The position numbers were made by a program, and so were the translations under genes. Positions 33,994 through 47,503 of a stretch of DNA of 64,000 bases are shown one piece after another (positions within the stretch are counted from its first letter, which is position 1; each line of letters begins with the position of its first letter). The notes under the pieces were generated by a model, which saw only the letters and a program-made list of their open reading frames with translations, was not told the DNA's origin and did not search any database. The DNA comes from Lolium rigidum (Eukaryota; Streptophyta; Magnoliopsida; Poales; Poaceae): positions 90,933,276 through 90,997,275 of the forward strand of contig NC_061508.1 of NCBI RefSeq assembly GCF_022539505.1. Direction: 5' to 3'.

Positions 33994-35478
33994 ACGGTAA
34001 TATTGCAAAAATAGTTACAACAATTAACTATTCAAACATGTATTACGCAATGTAGAGATCGGATAACGACATGTAGCAGAACATACTGGCCCGCTGCAGG
34101 TCCTTCTCTTGCGTGCACTAGTCGTGGTCGACATGCCTGTCATTTTAGGTTCAGCCACAAGTGAAATGCTAATCCTCCTGCTCCATTGTCCTTAATCTGT
34201 GTTTAGATATCACATTTAAGACCAAGTCAGCTGGTTTCAAATAACAAAAAACTTGAGCTGCCAAATGAATAAGCCAATATTTACCGGATATCGGATTAAA
34301 ACCAACTAGATGTTGCTTTGCATGAGATACGAATTTCGGACATTCAGATTTAGAGTAGGGTAATGCCAAGGTTTTCCACATAAAGTAAGCTGGCATTAAG
34401 AATGACCAAATGTCGAGTTCAAATCACCTTCGCGAGTTGCTCCAAGACAAGCATATCAAATAGGCAGAAACATAGTAAAGCATGGATGGCATTGCTATGG
34501 CAGGGTTCCAAGTGTTTATCTCTTGCATAAGGAACAATGCATATAGGTTATAGATAATAACGGAAGTAAACTGCCAAAGTTACCAACCAATAACTCAGAT
34601 TCCAACCTTCCCTAGCGTCCCCGCTCGTTAATGTTGGATATTCTAATAAGTGGTTCGCATGATCAATCCCTAGGAAAAATAACATTGACAAGTTAGTCTA
34701 CGATAATACAAAGACCGGACATGCACGCAACAATAATTATACAAGCTGTGCGACAGAAGCATTCATGGAAAAAAATAGCTATAAGCTAAAGACGAGGTAT
34801 AAGAGCAAGCAGATTGGAAATGCACATAGCATGATTATAAAAGCAGTAAAAGAATAGCAGACACGAGAAAATAGCTAGCGGCTAGCGGTGAGCTAATGAC
34901 GTGGTATAAGAACAACCAGATTGGAAATGCCCATAGCATGACTATAAAAGGAATAGCATGCAGTACAAAAACAGTTGGCGGCAAATGAATGGGTCCCCTA
35001 TAAATATGTGGATGCACACTGGTGTCGATAGAATGAACAGGATGGTAGCGACCGGATAATGCTTTGGTACTTGTACAATATTTAAACGAACTTCATGCGA
35101 AGTAACACATCAAGAAATTTAATGGCATATGAGATCCGCAAATAACTACACAAAACATGGCTAAAGAAACACCGCGATCTAACGGGCCAGCGTACTAACC
35201 AAGCTGCGGCGGGGTGGACGGGGGCGGCAACTTGCATTCCAGCGGCGGCGAACGCGGGAGACGCTGAGTCGACCCTGTTTCAATAGAAGCGGGCATTAGT
35301 GAAGCAGATCTGGTTGGCTGGCAAGGGATTCGGTGAAGTTGATACAGCCGCTGCGCCGAGGTAGTCGGTGGAATAGATCGGCTTCTGTGGAGGGGGGGCG
35401 TGGTGAAGTAGACACGGTTCCGTTGGAGAGGATCCGGTGCGTCGACAGGAAAGGCGTTGATTGCTACGCTATGGATGA

Positions 35479-35574
35479 GGTCGGCGGTGAAGCAGATCCG
35501 TCGGTGGCGAGGTCGGCGGTGAAGCAGATCCGTCGGTGGCGAGGTTGGCGGTGAAGCAGATCCGTCGGTGGCGA
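35479..35574. repeat. Three tandem copies of a 32-bp unit
   Basis: The unit begins GGTCGGCGGTGAAGCAGATC and ends CGTCGGTGGCGA, with copies at 35479, 35511 and 35543. Single related AGCAGATC words occur outside. The array lies in the GC-rich right part of the CACTA region, near the presumed 5' end of the minus-strand gene. Confidence 0.85.
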
Positions 35575-36056
35575 GGGTGGCGGGGGAGTGGATCAGGTGG
35601 GTGGACAGCCAACACGATCAAGGCTACGCTGTGGAGGAGTATGCGGCGGCGAGCAGATCTAGTACTCGTAGAGAGTCAGAGCTTTGGCGTGTGAGAGTAT
35701 TTTTGAGCTAATGGGGCGAATGGTTGGTGGGTGGGTGGGCCTGTGGGGAGGGTTCGGGATCTAGGCAAGATATTTCATTGTTACCGAATGAGCCCTCCAT
35801 GGTCGGTGGGTTGTAGCTTCCGGACCGGGGTTAAAAGGGTAAAACTGGTCACGGGATTTTCGAATGGATGCGGCGGGATGATTTGGCGCGCGGCCGAAAT
35901 TTTCGGTTTCAAGCTACGAGCAGAACGACAAAAATAATGTTCTTCCCCAGGGAGCTCTCATTTCTTCCTCTTCTCTTTCTCTCTCGAGTCTCTCCCACTC
36001 CCCTGGCTCCTCTCCCCCTTCTCGCCGACCGGAGACGAGGCCGACTTTATATCGTA

Positions 36057-36183
36057 CACCCTCCGAACTAAATTAATTGATTCAACTTTCCTTAGACGTG
36101 TATGTATCTCGAGTAAAAACATGTGTGGATACATCCATATTTAGATAAGCAAAGTTGAGTCAGTTAATTTGGATCCGAGGGAG
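36057..36183. mobile_element. Degenerate Stowaway MITE (127 bp)
   Basis: Arms ACCCTCCGAACTAAATTAATTG and its rough reverse complement (AGTTAATTTGGATCCGAGGGAG) bracket an inner TGTATGTATC/GGATACATCC pair. TA lies at the left and TT at the right, so the target duplication has decayed. Confidence 0.75.
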
Positions 36184-36709
36184 TTCATGTTGTTGTAAGC
36201 TTAGATCCGGTGTTTCCCATGAGCGAGAATGGCGCAATGGAGTCGGGGATCTCGTCATCGGCTTCGAGATCCGGCCTACGGTGAATGCGGCGGATCTTGC
36301 CGGCCAAACCCCGATCTGGTGCCATCAAGGTGATGGCGCTAACGGGGAGGCTTGCTTTGGTCAGTGCTTCAGATCTGGTCAATTGGGAAGTCAAGCTGCT
36401 AACGTTCACAAGCTCGGGGCATACGACGACGTCATCCGTCTTGCCCGTGAACATCTTGGCCTTTCAGCGAGCCAATGTGCCGTTGCTGAGGCCCTTCTTC
36501 TCCTTCGTCCTGGCGACTACCGGCGACACCGTCCCAAGTGGTGCGTCCCGGCGACGGAGTTGCTGGAAAGGATGCGGAGCGAGAGATCCGATGTGCGGTC
36601 CGGAAGGACTCGATTGATTTTCTTCTATATGTTTTGGGGTCCTTTTTGTAAAGTTGCAGGTCCTATTAGTTATTGTCTAGTTCTCTTGGACCTCTATGTA
36701 ATTTTTTGG
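36184..36709. other. Unclassified GC-rich transcript-like segment
   Basis: Overlapping frames at 36155-36733 and 36285-36617 (plus) have no known domain. The 3' part contains TTTTGGGGTCCTTTTTGTAA, a composition seen at the ends of some plant retroelements. It passes directly into the tandem repeats at 36710. I cannot assign it. Confidence 0.35.
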
Positions 36710-37160
36710 ACTAGTTTCCATTTGCACCGATAAACTTGAATTTTGACAAGTTCACGGGAAAAAAATTCCTTTGCACATATGGCCTATCATGTATGAACAT
36801 TCTTGAGTTTTAAACTATATGTAATGGCCAGCACTTGCGCAAGGGGCTTGTCTAGTGCGCACTAGTTTCCATTAGCACCGCTAAATTTGAATCTTGAGAA
36901 GTTCTTGGAAGAAAAAATTGATTCACATATAGCCTATCATGTATGAACATTATTTGGATTCAAACTATACATAGATGGCCAACACGTGTAAGAGGGGTCC
37001 TCTAATGTGCACTAGTTTCCATTAGCACTGATAAATTTGAATCTTTACAAGTTCTCGAAAAAAATTGCTTCACACATATGCCCTATCATGTATGAACATT
37101 ATTGGGATTCATATTATATATAGATGGCCAACACTTGTGCAAGGGGTCCTCTAATTCTTG
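36710..37160. repeat. About 150-bp tandem repeat flanking the telomere-like satellite
   Basis: Three units start ACTAGTTTCCATT at 36710, 36861 and 37011. Each carries TTGAATCTT.A.AAGTTC and CCTATCATGTATGAACATT. They share words with the larger satellite to the right (TTGAATCTTGACAAGTTCTC) but have no CCCTAAA block, so they look like an edge or ancestral form of it. Confidence 0.8.
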
Positions 37161-39542
37161 GGGATTTCAATCTATCTATCTCTCTCGATCTATCGTTGGT
37201 GGCCAGAACAACACACATATGCATGCACTTTATGCGCAAAGGCGCGGGTGCCTCTAATAATTCATGTGTGTGCGTATATTTGAACATATTCTTGGGGATT
37301 TCAATCTCTATCTCTCGATCTATATATCGTTGGTGGACAAGAAACACACTTATATATATACGCATGCACTTTATGCGCAAAGGCGCGGGTGCCTCTAATA
37401 ATGTGTGTGTGCACTCGATCGATGATCCCTAAACCTTAAACCCTAAAACCTTAATCCCTAATTATACCCTAAACATACACCCTAAACACCCTAAACACTA
37501 AACCCTAGACTCTAAACCCTAAACACTACTCCATATACACTAGACCCTAAACCCTAAACCCCAACCCTTGACCCTGAACCCTAAACCCTAAACCATAAAC
37601 CCTAAATATATTTCAATCTCTCTCTAGATCTATATATCTTTGGTGGCCAAGAAACTTACTTATATATATATACGCATGCACTTTATGCGCAAAGGCGTGG
37701 GTGCCTCTAATAATTAATGTGTGTGTGCACTCGATCGATGATCCCTAAACCTTAAACCCTAAAACTCTAATCCCTAATTATACCCTAACCGTACACCCTA
37801 AACACCCTAAACACTAAACCCTAAACCCTAGACCCTAAACCCTAAACCCTAAACACTAAACCCTAAACCCTAACCCTAGACCCTAAACCCTAAACACGTA
37901 CTAAACCCTAAACCCTAAACCCTAGACCCTAAACCCTAATTAACCCTAACCCTAACCCTAAAACCCTAGCTAGCTAACCCTAAAACCTAAACCCTAATTA
38001 AACACTACATATATATATAGGCCAACGACACTTAATTGCGCATCAAGCGAGCGACCAAATAATTAGCGCTAATAAATTAATTAACTTGTTGAATCTTGAC
38101 AAGTTCTCTCGAATGAAAACACATTTGATTAAGTTGCCTCATAATATATATACAATTAGTGTGCATGCGCGCATGGCATACCTTGCACATATGATCATTC
38201 GTGCATATATTTCAATATATATCTGAACATATTCTTGGGGATATATATATATATATATATTTCAATCTCTCTCTCGATCTATATATATCGGTGGTGGCCA
38301 AGAAACACACTTATTATATATATACGCATGCACTTTATGCGCAAAGGCGCGGGTGCCTCTAATAATGTGTCACGTGCACTAGATCGATTGATGATCCCTA
38401 AACCTTAAACCCTAAAACCCTAATCCATGATCCCTAATTATACCTTAAACGTACACCCTAAACACCCTAAACACTAAACCCTAAACCCTAGACCCTAAAC
38501 CCTAAACCCCAAACCCCAAACCCCAAACCCTAAACCCTAAACCCTAAACCCTAATTAATTAACCTTAACCCTAACCCTAAAACCCTAGCTAGCTAATCCT
38601 AAATCTTAAACCCTAATTAAACCCTACATATATATATAGGCCAACGACAATAAATTGCGCATCAAGCAGGCGACCAACTAATTAGCGCTGCTAAATTAAT
38701 TAACTTGAATCTTGACAAGTTCTCTCGAATGAAAACACATTTGATTAAGTTGCCTCATAATATATATACAATTAGTGTGCATGCGCGCATGGCATACCTT
38801 GCACATATCATTTGTGCATATATTTCAATATATTTCTGAACATATTCTTGGGGATAAATATATATATTTCAATCTTTCTCTCTCGATCTATATATATATA
38901 TATATATCGTTGGTGGCCAAAAAACACACTTATATATACGCATGCACTTTATGCGCAAAGGGGCGGGTGCCTCTAATAATGTGTGTGTGCACTCGATCGA
39001 TGATCCCTAAACCTTAAACCCTAAAACCCTAATCCCTAATTATACCCTAAACGTACACCCTAAACACTAAACCCTAAACCCTAGACCCTAAACCCTAAAC
39101 ACTACACCCTAAACCCTAAACCCTAAACCCTAACCCTAGACCCTAAACCCTAATTAAACACTAAACCCCAAACCCCAAACCCTAAACCCTAAACCCTAGA
39201 CCCTAAACCCTAATTAATTAACCTTAACCCTAACCCTAAAACCCTAGCTAGCTAATCCTAAACCCTAAACCCTAATTAAACCCTACATATATATATAGGC
39301 CAACGACACTAAATTGCGCATCAAGCGAGCGACCAACTAATAATAAATTAATTAACTTTGTTGAATCTTGACAAGTTCTCTCGAATGAAAACACATTTGA
39401 TTAAGTTGCCTCGTAATATATATACAATTAGTGTGCATGCGCGCATGTCATACCTTGCACATATCATTCGTGCATATATTTCAATATATATCTGAACATA
39501 TTCTTGGGGATAAATATATATATTTCAATCTTTCTCTCTCGA

Positions 39543-39544
<2 letters not shown>
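37161..39544. repeat. Hybrid satellite with embedded telomere-like CCCTAAA blocks, left part
   Basis: Units are marked by GGCCAACGACA (GCC at 38021, 38640 and 39299), giving spacings of 619 and 659 bp. Each has a non-telomeric half with TTGAATCTTGACAAGTTCTC, GTGCATGCGCGCATGGCATA, a (TA)n tract after TCTCTCGATCTA, and CGTTGGTGGCCAA. The other half is a degenerate CCCTAAA/CCCTAA block of about 200-300 bp. All telomere-like repeats read CCCTAAA on the plus strand. Confidence 0.92.

Positions 39545-39610
<66 letters not shown>
39545..39610. repeat. Pure (TA)n tract, left edge of unclassified element 1
   Basis: 66 bp of uninterrupted TA following TCTCTCGATC. In intact satellite units the tract here is only about 10-25 bp, so it was expanded or duplicated when the element inserted. 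Confidence 0.95.
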
Positions 39611-39613
<3 letters not shown>

Positions 39614-39830
39614 CTGGACTATTCTCGAACCCCCTTAAGAGGGGTTCTAGAATAGCTATTCTCGAACCCCTATTCCCGCTTCACTTTCTTATCCCGAAAC
39701 CGACACATGTGAACGCCCGAGAAAAAAACCCCAACTAGGTCCATCCGAACAAACCCCGATTCCCCATCGGGAAGGAATCTTCGCTCCCCACCACCGGCGG
39801 TCCACCGCCCCTGCTCCTCCCGAGCTTCCC

Positions 39831-40034
39831 ACACCAACTGTCGCGCGCCCGGCGACCGCCGCCTCCAGCACATGCCGCGCGCCCGGCCGCCGCCTCCCAC
39901 ACCACCTGCCCCGCGCCCGGCGACCACCGCCTCCACCACCTGCCGCGCGCCCGGCCGCCGCTGCCCACACCACCTGCCCCGCGCCCGGCGACCGCCGCCT
40001 CCACCACCTGCCGCGCACCCGGCCACCGCCGCCC
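39831..40034. repeat. 68-bp C-rich minisatellite, three copies
   Basis: Units start ACACCA(A/C)CTG at 39831, 39899 and 39967 and contain CGCGCCCGGCGACC and CGCGCGCCCGGCC. Translation gives Pro/Arg-rich or Gly-rich frames on both strands, none of them likely to be real proteins. Confidence 0.85.
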
Positions 40035-41039
40035 CCCCCACCCGCCGCTCCCCATCAAACTCCCTCCCTACCCCCGCCTCCATGACCTCATTCTAAGGCC
40101 CTCCCCCACAATTCTCGGCAACCGGCGGTGCCCCATATCCCCGCACCGTGTGGATCTCGTCTGCATCCGGCCCCTCCCCTTCAGCAAGTTCATCCGGTGG
40201 TGACCCACCTTCCCTGCATCGCGTGGATCCTACCGGCACGCCACCGCCCCTGCACCCAGCGGATCTCGCCACCGGCGCCCCGCCCCCATGGTCGAGCGCC
40301 GCCGCGCAGGCCCTCGTGCTAGCTGAACTGCGCCTCTCCTCTCTCTGAGCTTCACCGGCCGGCGCCGCCGAACCTCGCCCCTGCAACCACGCGTCCAGCC
40401 AGACGTAGCCCCGAGAGTCCACCACTGTGACGCCTTTGCTCCCGCTCTCTCTCGGCCATCCTTTGCTCCAGGAGGGAAGGCTGACGCCACGGTTGATGGA
40501 TGAGCTAAATGAGCTACATGGTGATTTGTCGTTTTTTCTTATTGGTCTGTATAATTTTTCCATCCAATGCAATGTTGAATGCGAAAGATTAACCACATGG
40601 TTTTTTGGATTATAAGGAAGATTGCTTTAGTGCGACATGAAGTTTGGAATCCCAGGTGTGTGGCCGTGGACACCTAGGAGCGCCGCCGTAGACTCCCAGG
40701 CACACCGCTGCAGTGAACTTCATTCACGCCATGGAACCAATGTTCCGGGAGACCACGTCTTTGGCGAGTCTATCATGCCCAGGTCAGTCTCCTCCTCGCA
40801 ATATAGAAAGTGGTTGCTATGCTAGTTGCTGCTATGCAAATGCTATTGCTGCTTGCGTTTTTATTATGGTCATACTTTGCTTGTGGTTTTTTACAGCACT
40901 GAACGGTTCACTCTTTAATTATGAGCAGTTTGATTAGGCCAAATAGGGCACATTCCTATTGGGAAAAGAGCAGAAAAATGACCTTGGTACACTTGTTAGT
41001 TTTAGGAAGTTCGGTATGTCCGGTTTAGACAGTGCACTT

Positions 41040-44000
41040 GCAAGTTGTTTCCATCTTAACATTCAATTTTTAATCGAAGTTCTGGTTTATTATCGGCAAA
41101 GTTCATTCCAAGTTAATTTCATCGTAAAAAATGAAGTACACTCTGCGAACCAAGACGTTTCAGTGTTTTCAAATTAAACTAGTGAAAAATAGACTGATCA
41201 AGATCTTGGCCAATGGAACATTGAGAGAAGTTCACTACATGTACAAAGAGAAGTTTGTTTCTGAGTTAATTTATGTTATGTTATACCATCCATACCATGC
41301 CTTTTTGTACTTTCCTGATAAAATCGTGGAAAAGGTTAAGAAAAATAGAAGTGCGCTTCTTAAACTACAGAGGTTCACCGATGTAAGAAGTTCATTCTAG
41401 CTCCCAGGAAGTTAATTTACTTCTATGTGGTTTTGTCAGAACAAGAAGTTAACATATTCAGGAACAGGAAGTTAGCATGCTTATTAGAAGAAATGCACTT
41501 AATACATACATATTAAAAATTAAAAGAACCAGGACATCAACAGCTGGTCATGCTGTATATTTGTAGCGCTTATATGGTTGTAGTCCAGTTTATTTTTGTA
41601 CACAGTTCAGATCTTCGCGCTTGAATTTTGGTTCGTATGCTACTTTCACGATATAAGTTTGCTTTGTTTGTTCAGTACTTAAAAGAACCAGCTCCGCCCA
41701 GCGCACCTCCCCTGTTGGTTGAGCTCCTGTCCGATGAGTAGCACCAATCTTAATTCAGAGGCTAGCTACTACTGGTACGCAACTTATCAAAGGCACTCTT
41801 ATGCAATGCGTAGCTGGGCAAAGTCCCGTGCAAATTTTTGTGTTTGTTTTGTCAGTTCGCTTATATTTGTATGGAAAAATACCATCGGTGCTACAGATGT
41901 ACAAGCTAGAAGCACATATGTAAATGTGAAGCAGCGCAGATTGCGGAGAATCTTATTTGATAAAAATGTGTATATGCTAGTACATCTGTTTTCTATTTGG
42001 TTAATCACATCAACATCGGAAAAGGGTTAATAAGCAGCAATAAAATGATGATGATTTGCGGTTAATAAGCAGCAATGATACGATACAGAGTTCATGTTTC
42101 CCTTAACGTAAAGTCCACTTCTTCCATATGGCCGGTTCAGTATAAAATGGCAATTGCTACTAAAACTAAACCAAAATTGCAGCTATCATTTAAAAAAATA
42201 GGCACAGAAAATGCAGAGAAAAGTGTAGTGTTGATTCTGAAGTTCATTTTTATTTATTGGAGAAGCTCACTTTTAGAGAAAAATGCACAGAAATGATCTA
42301 TATTTATTGGGCGGAGTTCGCTTCGTCCGAAAGCGAAGTTCAGATTAATTCACCATTTATAAAAGTGTCCGATATGGATGAGTATGCTATGGTAAATCTC
42401 CTCTGTAGTGTACATGGTCTGTTTCAATATTCCAGTTTAGTGTACCCATGCACAGGAATTCCCTAGTATTGCCAAACCTGGTGCTAGAGGATGTTCACTT
42501 TTTTGGTAGCAAAATTTTGCGAGAAGTTAACCTTTTCTGTTGAGAGTTAAACTAGCAGTTCACTATTCCGTGTCATGAAGTTCACTTTTAAAATGTTGGA
42601 AACAGAAGTTCAATAAGTGAACTACAATAAGTTCACTTTAACCACGATTTGTGAACTGAAGTATTTTTAAATCAAGGAGTTCACTTAATATACCTAAAGT
42701 TTGCCTCATTTTATCAGGGATTTCGTCTTTTTAATTTTGTTTGCAAGTTCACATCTTCCTCGGATAGAAGTTCGCCTTTTGTGATTTTATTCATAAAGAT
42801 TGTTGCTAGCTTAACTGCTGCCTTTTGTGATTTTATTCATAAAGATTGTTGCTAGCTTTGTATTTGAGAAAATGTTGGACGATTGCAGCACATAAAAAAC
42901 AATTTCACCTAGTTCACACGTGAAGTTTACTCATTTTTATTTAGGAAAAAATCACGTCATAGATTGATTTCAGTTAAAACACATAAGCATAAGACTCGTG
43001 AAGTTCGCTTTTATTTAAAATGCAAGTCCGCTTGTCCAACTTAGGGAATTCTCCTTTTATTTTTGTCACGAATTTTTCTTTGGTCGGGAAGTTCACCCCA
43101 TATGTGCCTAAAAGTTCATCATTGCCAGGGCAAAAAGTTCAGAATTGAAAATTTATAATTACCATTCATGGCAGCCCATGGTCATACAGTTCATGTTTTC
43201 CATTTCCATTTTCTTCCTTAGTTTGTCTCCGAAGCATTTGCATGCCGGTTCTTCATACACCCCTTTAATCCCTGTATGTATAAACAAGTCTGCTAGTAAA
43301 ACCAAGTGCATATACAGATGTATATAATGGTATGAAACGATGATGGATACTTGAATGTGAGAAATAGTGCGAGTGTACACCCACTTTGATTTGACCCGCA
43401 ATATAAGTTTAATTTGCTTGTAAGAAAGTGAAAATAGAAAGTTAACTAGTTAAGCTACGGTAGTTCGTTAAAGTGTGAAGAGTCATGCAGCGGTAGAAGT
43501 TCATGTCGTGCAGCACAAAGCAGTTCACTCGCCATTGCCAATCTTCTCAATCGAATCCTTTGTGAGGCGGGTAAACTAGTATCCCTGCTGATGCTTGGTC
43601 TTTTGCTCTGCCTTTTTCGCATCCTTGATGGTACCCTATAAGTGTGTATGCTTGTTGGTTTATTTCTTTCATCCGCTGCTACTTGAATTGGCTACTCTTC
43701 TCTTCTCTACACACGAGAGCCAAAAACATATTAATTCATGGAGCCAAATTAGGGGCGGAGTAATCACGGGCTTGTTCTTTCATTGGCTTGATTTCCTTGT
43801 TCACAAATGAAGTGATAGCTCTTCTTGTATGTTTGCTGCAGTTCATGATCTAAATAGTATTTTTGTGAAATATTCAGATCCTTGTAGTTCAGGTTCAGGA
43901 GATGCTCAGTATTACAAATTTAGAAGCAACTAATAGGCTTGATCCACGTGATCTGTATGGGTAGTAAAAAATCATACATGTTAATCTAGAAAATGCATGG

Positions 44001-47000
44001 TTGCTTCTGGATGATGTATCTTTTGTGATTTTTGTGCCGATAAGATCTGTAGAATTTCTTCTTTGAAGTTCACATTACTTCATTAGTGTAGTACCCCTTT
44101 TTCACGTGTGAAGTTTACTTTTTGTTACATAAGACTTAACTATCATAAAAGTGCACACTGTGTATTTTCAACACAGTAGTTTACTCCTCTAGGATGGTAA
44201 AATACCTTCACATTTTGCACACTTGATTCAATGAATATAGACATTTTTTCATTGAGTTGGCTCTCTGCAATATGTATCACTCACATCTGGATGAGCCACC
44301 TTTTCATGCGTCCATCAACTACTCGATTGATGTAGTGTCATCTCATATGCATGAAATATGAAGCCAGAATAAATTGTTCACTTGTAGATTAACTTAGATA
44401 CCATGGATGGTAATTTAATGTGCCGTTTTGGTTATTATTGTTACATAATTATGACTATCTCGTTGAGAAATCAACTTCGTTTATCCTTCGGTTGGACTTG
44501 TCGACCGTAGTGATGATAAAAAGTGATACTATTGCTGACATTTAGTTTGTTTTACTTTATATATGACGTTGCTGCTCTGAAGATTGGCGAGAACTACCCA
44601 TATGCTTGACAATGTTCAAAACCTAGCACACCCCAAAAAAGATGAGATTGATAGGTTTATCCATGAAAATCCGTTCAGGAGTTCACATTAAACGTCCTAC
44701 AAGTTCGCCTTGAACATGTCGCAATTCTTTTTGTCAGGGAGTTCACTACAAACATGCCCGAAGTTCCTGTTGTACGGCTCCGAAATTCATTTTATTTTAT
44801 TTTGAAAAGGTGGCTGATCAAAAATTCCCTTAGCGTGACATGAAGTATAACTTATCAATGCCTCTAGAGATTCATTTTTCTCTATCTGAGAGTTTACTCT
44901 ATTTTGTAACGAATTCACTCTAATATGAGGAGGTGACATGTATTATGGTAGGAGTTCACTTTGTGATTGTCGTGAAGTTTGCTTTAATTGAGCTGAAAAT
45001 TTACATCATTTGTGCCAGGAAATCCATTTGGCATGACACACTTGTTTCAGGAAAATGTTTACTATCTCACAGAATGAAGGTCACCTTTTTTTAAGTGAAA
45101 AGAAAAAGTAAGTTCACTATAAAAAGGGAGTGCCTAGTTTCTTTTGTCTGGTCTTGATCTAACCTGGACAACAAGATTTTCAATACAAACACCACTTATT
45201 GCTTGAAAAAGAAAAAGATCCATGGATGGAAGTTAACATTTATATTTATGGGAGTTCGCTTTGTCCATAAAATAGGAGCCGACTCGCTGAACTTCAGAAG
45301 TTCACGCCTCGAAATTCACTTCCACACTGAAGTTTATTTGTAATCGTTAGGAAGTTCACTTCCACATCTGAGGTGGTTCAGGTACTCTATTTGTTTTTAG
45401 GCGGAAAACTTACATATGGAAACCATCCTCACAGGCTTTGGTTACCCCAATCGACCCCCGCAACATACAATTGGCAATAATATGCCTCCATTAGTACTCC
45501 AACATGCCGCCATGCCTCATATAATCAATCTAGGCGAGTTAATTTCAAAATGTTTTTGTGTGTGTCTTCTCCACTTTTACGAATTTCTAAAAATTAATCT
45601 TAAACCGTTTGAAATTTGGAAAAATATTCAACATGAAAAAGTTGCGCCAAATTAATATCTTTCCAACGACATATCATTTGCAATATTCCGTGAGGCGGTT
45701 CGAAACTAAAACCCAAAAAACTGCGCCAAATATCAAGAAGTTTGGGAAACAGAATCAAGTATTTTCAAATCTGCTCTTAAACTGTAAGTAATTTGAAAAA
45801 AATGTTCAATACGAAACAGTTGCGCCTAGTCAACAGCTTTCCAACGACGTATCATTTGTATCAATCCGACAAATGGTTTGAAATCTAGACCCACAAAACT
45901 GTACGAAAATAGAGAAATCCGCGAAAATGTAGTTTGCTCTATTTGAAATTAATTTTAAACCGAACGGAATTTGGAAAAACAATAGAAACAAAAAAGATGC
46001 GAAATTTCCATATCTTTTCAACGGTGTATCATATGCATCATTCCGATAAGCGGTTCAAAAATTTGTATCAAAACACTGTTCGCCGAAACATGAAATTTTG
46101 GTGTTCCGTCGAGAAGTTCACTTGTGCAGTGCGGGAAGTTCAGAAAGGGTTCGGAAGTTCACTTTCACCGAATTCGAAGTTCGGAAGGCTGCTCGCATAA
46201 CTAAACATGAAAAATCGGAAGTTCACTTTGAACGCAATAGAAGTTCACATTATTTTTGGAAGTTCACTTTGAACAAAAGACAAACACAACTCGGAAGTTC
46301 AATTCGAACATGTGGAAGTTCATAAAATATTTTCGAAGTTCACTTGCCACCATCGGAAAGTTCACTTACCTCCGTATGAAATTTCACTCCCCGATAGAAG
46401 TTCATATATGAAATGGAAGTTCACTCCTTACAATGTTGAGGTCCGTCCGGAAGTTCGGATGAAGATAAGGGGAAGTTCGGATCCGTATTCAGAGAAGTGC
46501 AGATGCGACGGAAGTTCGCTATATTTTCTGAAGTTCACTTCAAACTAGACTAAAGTTTCGGAAGTTCACCCTGTACAATATTCAAGTCCGTCGGGAAGTT
46601 CAGATTCAGGGGAGAAGAAGTTCACATCCACAGAAGTTCGCTATAATTTTATTACATGCCTGAAACTTTTATACCGCGATCGGAAGTTCACTAATAGATA
46701 TAAGGAAGTTCACTTCTATATTCGAGCACCTAATGCACTCTGTTTTTCTGGACGGAAATCATACGCATAGAAATCGTCCGTACAACCACCGATTGCACAA
46801 ATCGACCAACTCAACGTACAATTAGCACTAATATAACTCTACTAATACTCCAACATATCGCAATGCCACACCTAATCAATCTAGATGAGCCAATTTCGAA
46901 ATGTTCTTGTGTCGGCGTTATCTTCATTTTTATGTATTTCTGAAATTAAACTAAAACCATTTAGAATTTGGGAAAACATTCAACATGAAAAAGATTCGCC

Positions 47001-47490
47001 TAATCAATATCTTTTCAACGCAATATCATTTGAAACATTCCGATAAGTGGTTCGGAAATAAGCCCCCAAAACAGTTCGAAAAACCGAGAAGTTCGAAAAA
47101 CGTAATCACGTATTTTCAAATCTGCTCTTAAACTATAAAGAATTTAGAAAAGTGTTCTTCATGAAAAAGGTGCGCCTAGTCAGCACCTTTCCAACGGCGT
47201 ATCATACGCATCATTCCGATAAACGGTATGAAAACTGGAACCCCAAAACTGTACATAAATGGAGAAATCCGCGAAAACGTCGTTTTGTATATTTCAAATT
47301 AGTTTTAATAAATATAGAATTTTGGAAAACAATGAACACGAAAAAGTTGCGAAATTTCCGTGCGAATCCAACGGTATATTATACGCATCAATCCGATAAG
47401 CGGTTTGAAAATCATCATGAAAATACTATCCGCACGAACATGCAATTCTGGTATTCCGTCGAGAAGTTCACTAGGAAAACACCCGGAAGT
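41040..47490. repeat. Dispersed GAAGTTC(A/G)C word array
   Basis: GAAGTTC or AAGTTCAC recurs across the region in one orientation at irregular spacing. It is densest at 46105-46720, where about two dozen copies occur in some 600 bp, mostly 15-30 bp apart. The intervening sequence differs each time, so this is not a simple tandem repeat. Confidence 0.85.
45398..47470. repeat. Large direct duplication (about 720 bp) within element 1
   Basis: Blocks 45398-46116 and 46750-47470 share order and most of their sequence. Both include ACTCCAACAT, AATCAATCTAG, repeated TTTCCAACG/TATCAT(T/A)..AT..TCCGA modules of roughly 175 bp, and end GTTCCGTCGAGAAGTTCACT (46098-46117 and 47453-47472). The GAAGTTC-rich stretch lies between them. 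Confidence 0.75.
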
Positions 47491-47503
47491 TCAGAAAGGG
47501 AGT

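Larger units (their letters stand above)
31824..36056. mobile_element. CACTA (En/Spm) DNA transposon, left end clear, right end not found
   Basis: CACTACAAGAAAAG at 31824 is the classic grass CACTA terminus, preceded by TTT. Subterminal inverted words (CGACGG/CCGTCG near 31950-31970) and a tandem palindromic array (32260-33200) follow, as expected of the transposase-binding region. The matching right end (CTTGTAGTG) was not seen, so the right limit is arbitrary (the Stowaway at 36057), and the element is likely truncated. No TNPD transposase was recognised. Confidence 0.6.

Noticed and set aside
39670..40083. 137-codon Gly/Arg-rich minus-strand ORF
   Set aside because: It is the translation of a 68-bp minisatellite; three overlapping frames look alike.
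41040..47490. GAAGTTC words as heat shock elements
   Set aside because: Heat shock elements need GAA and TTC two bases apart (GAAnnTTC); here only one base separates them, and copies are all in one direction.
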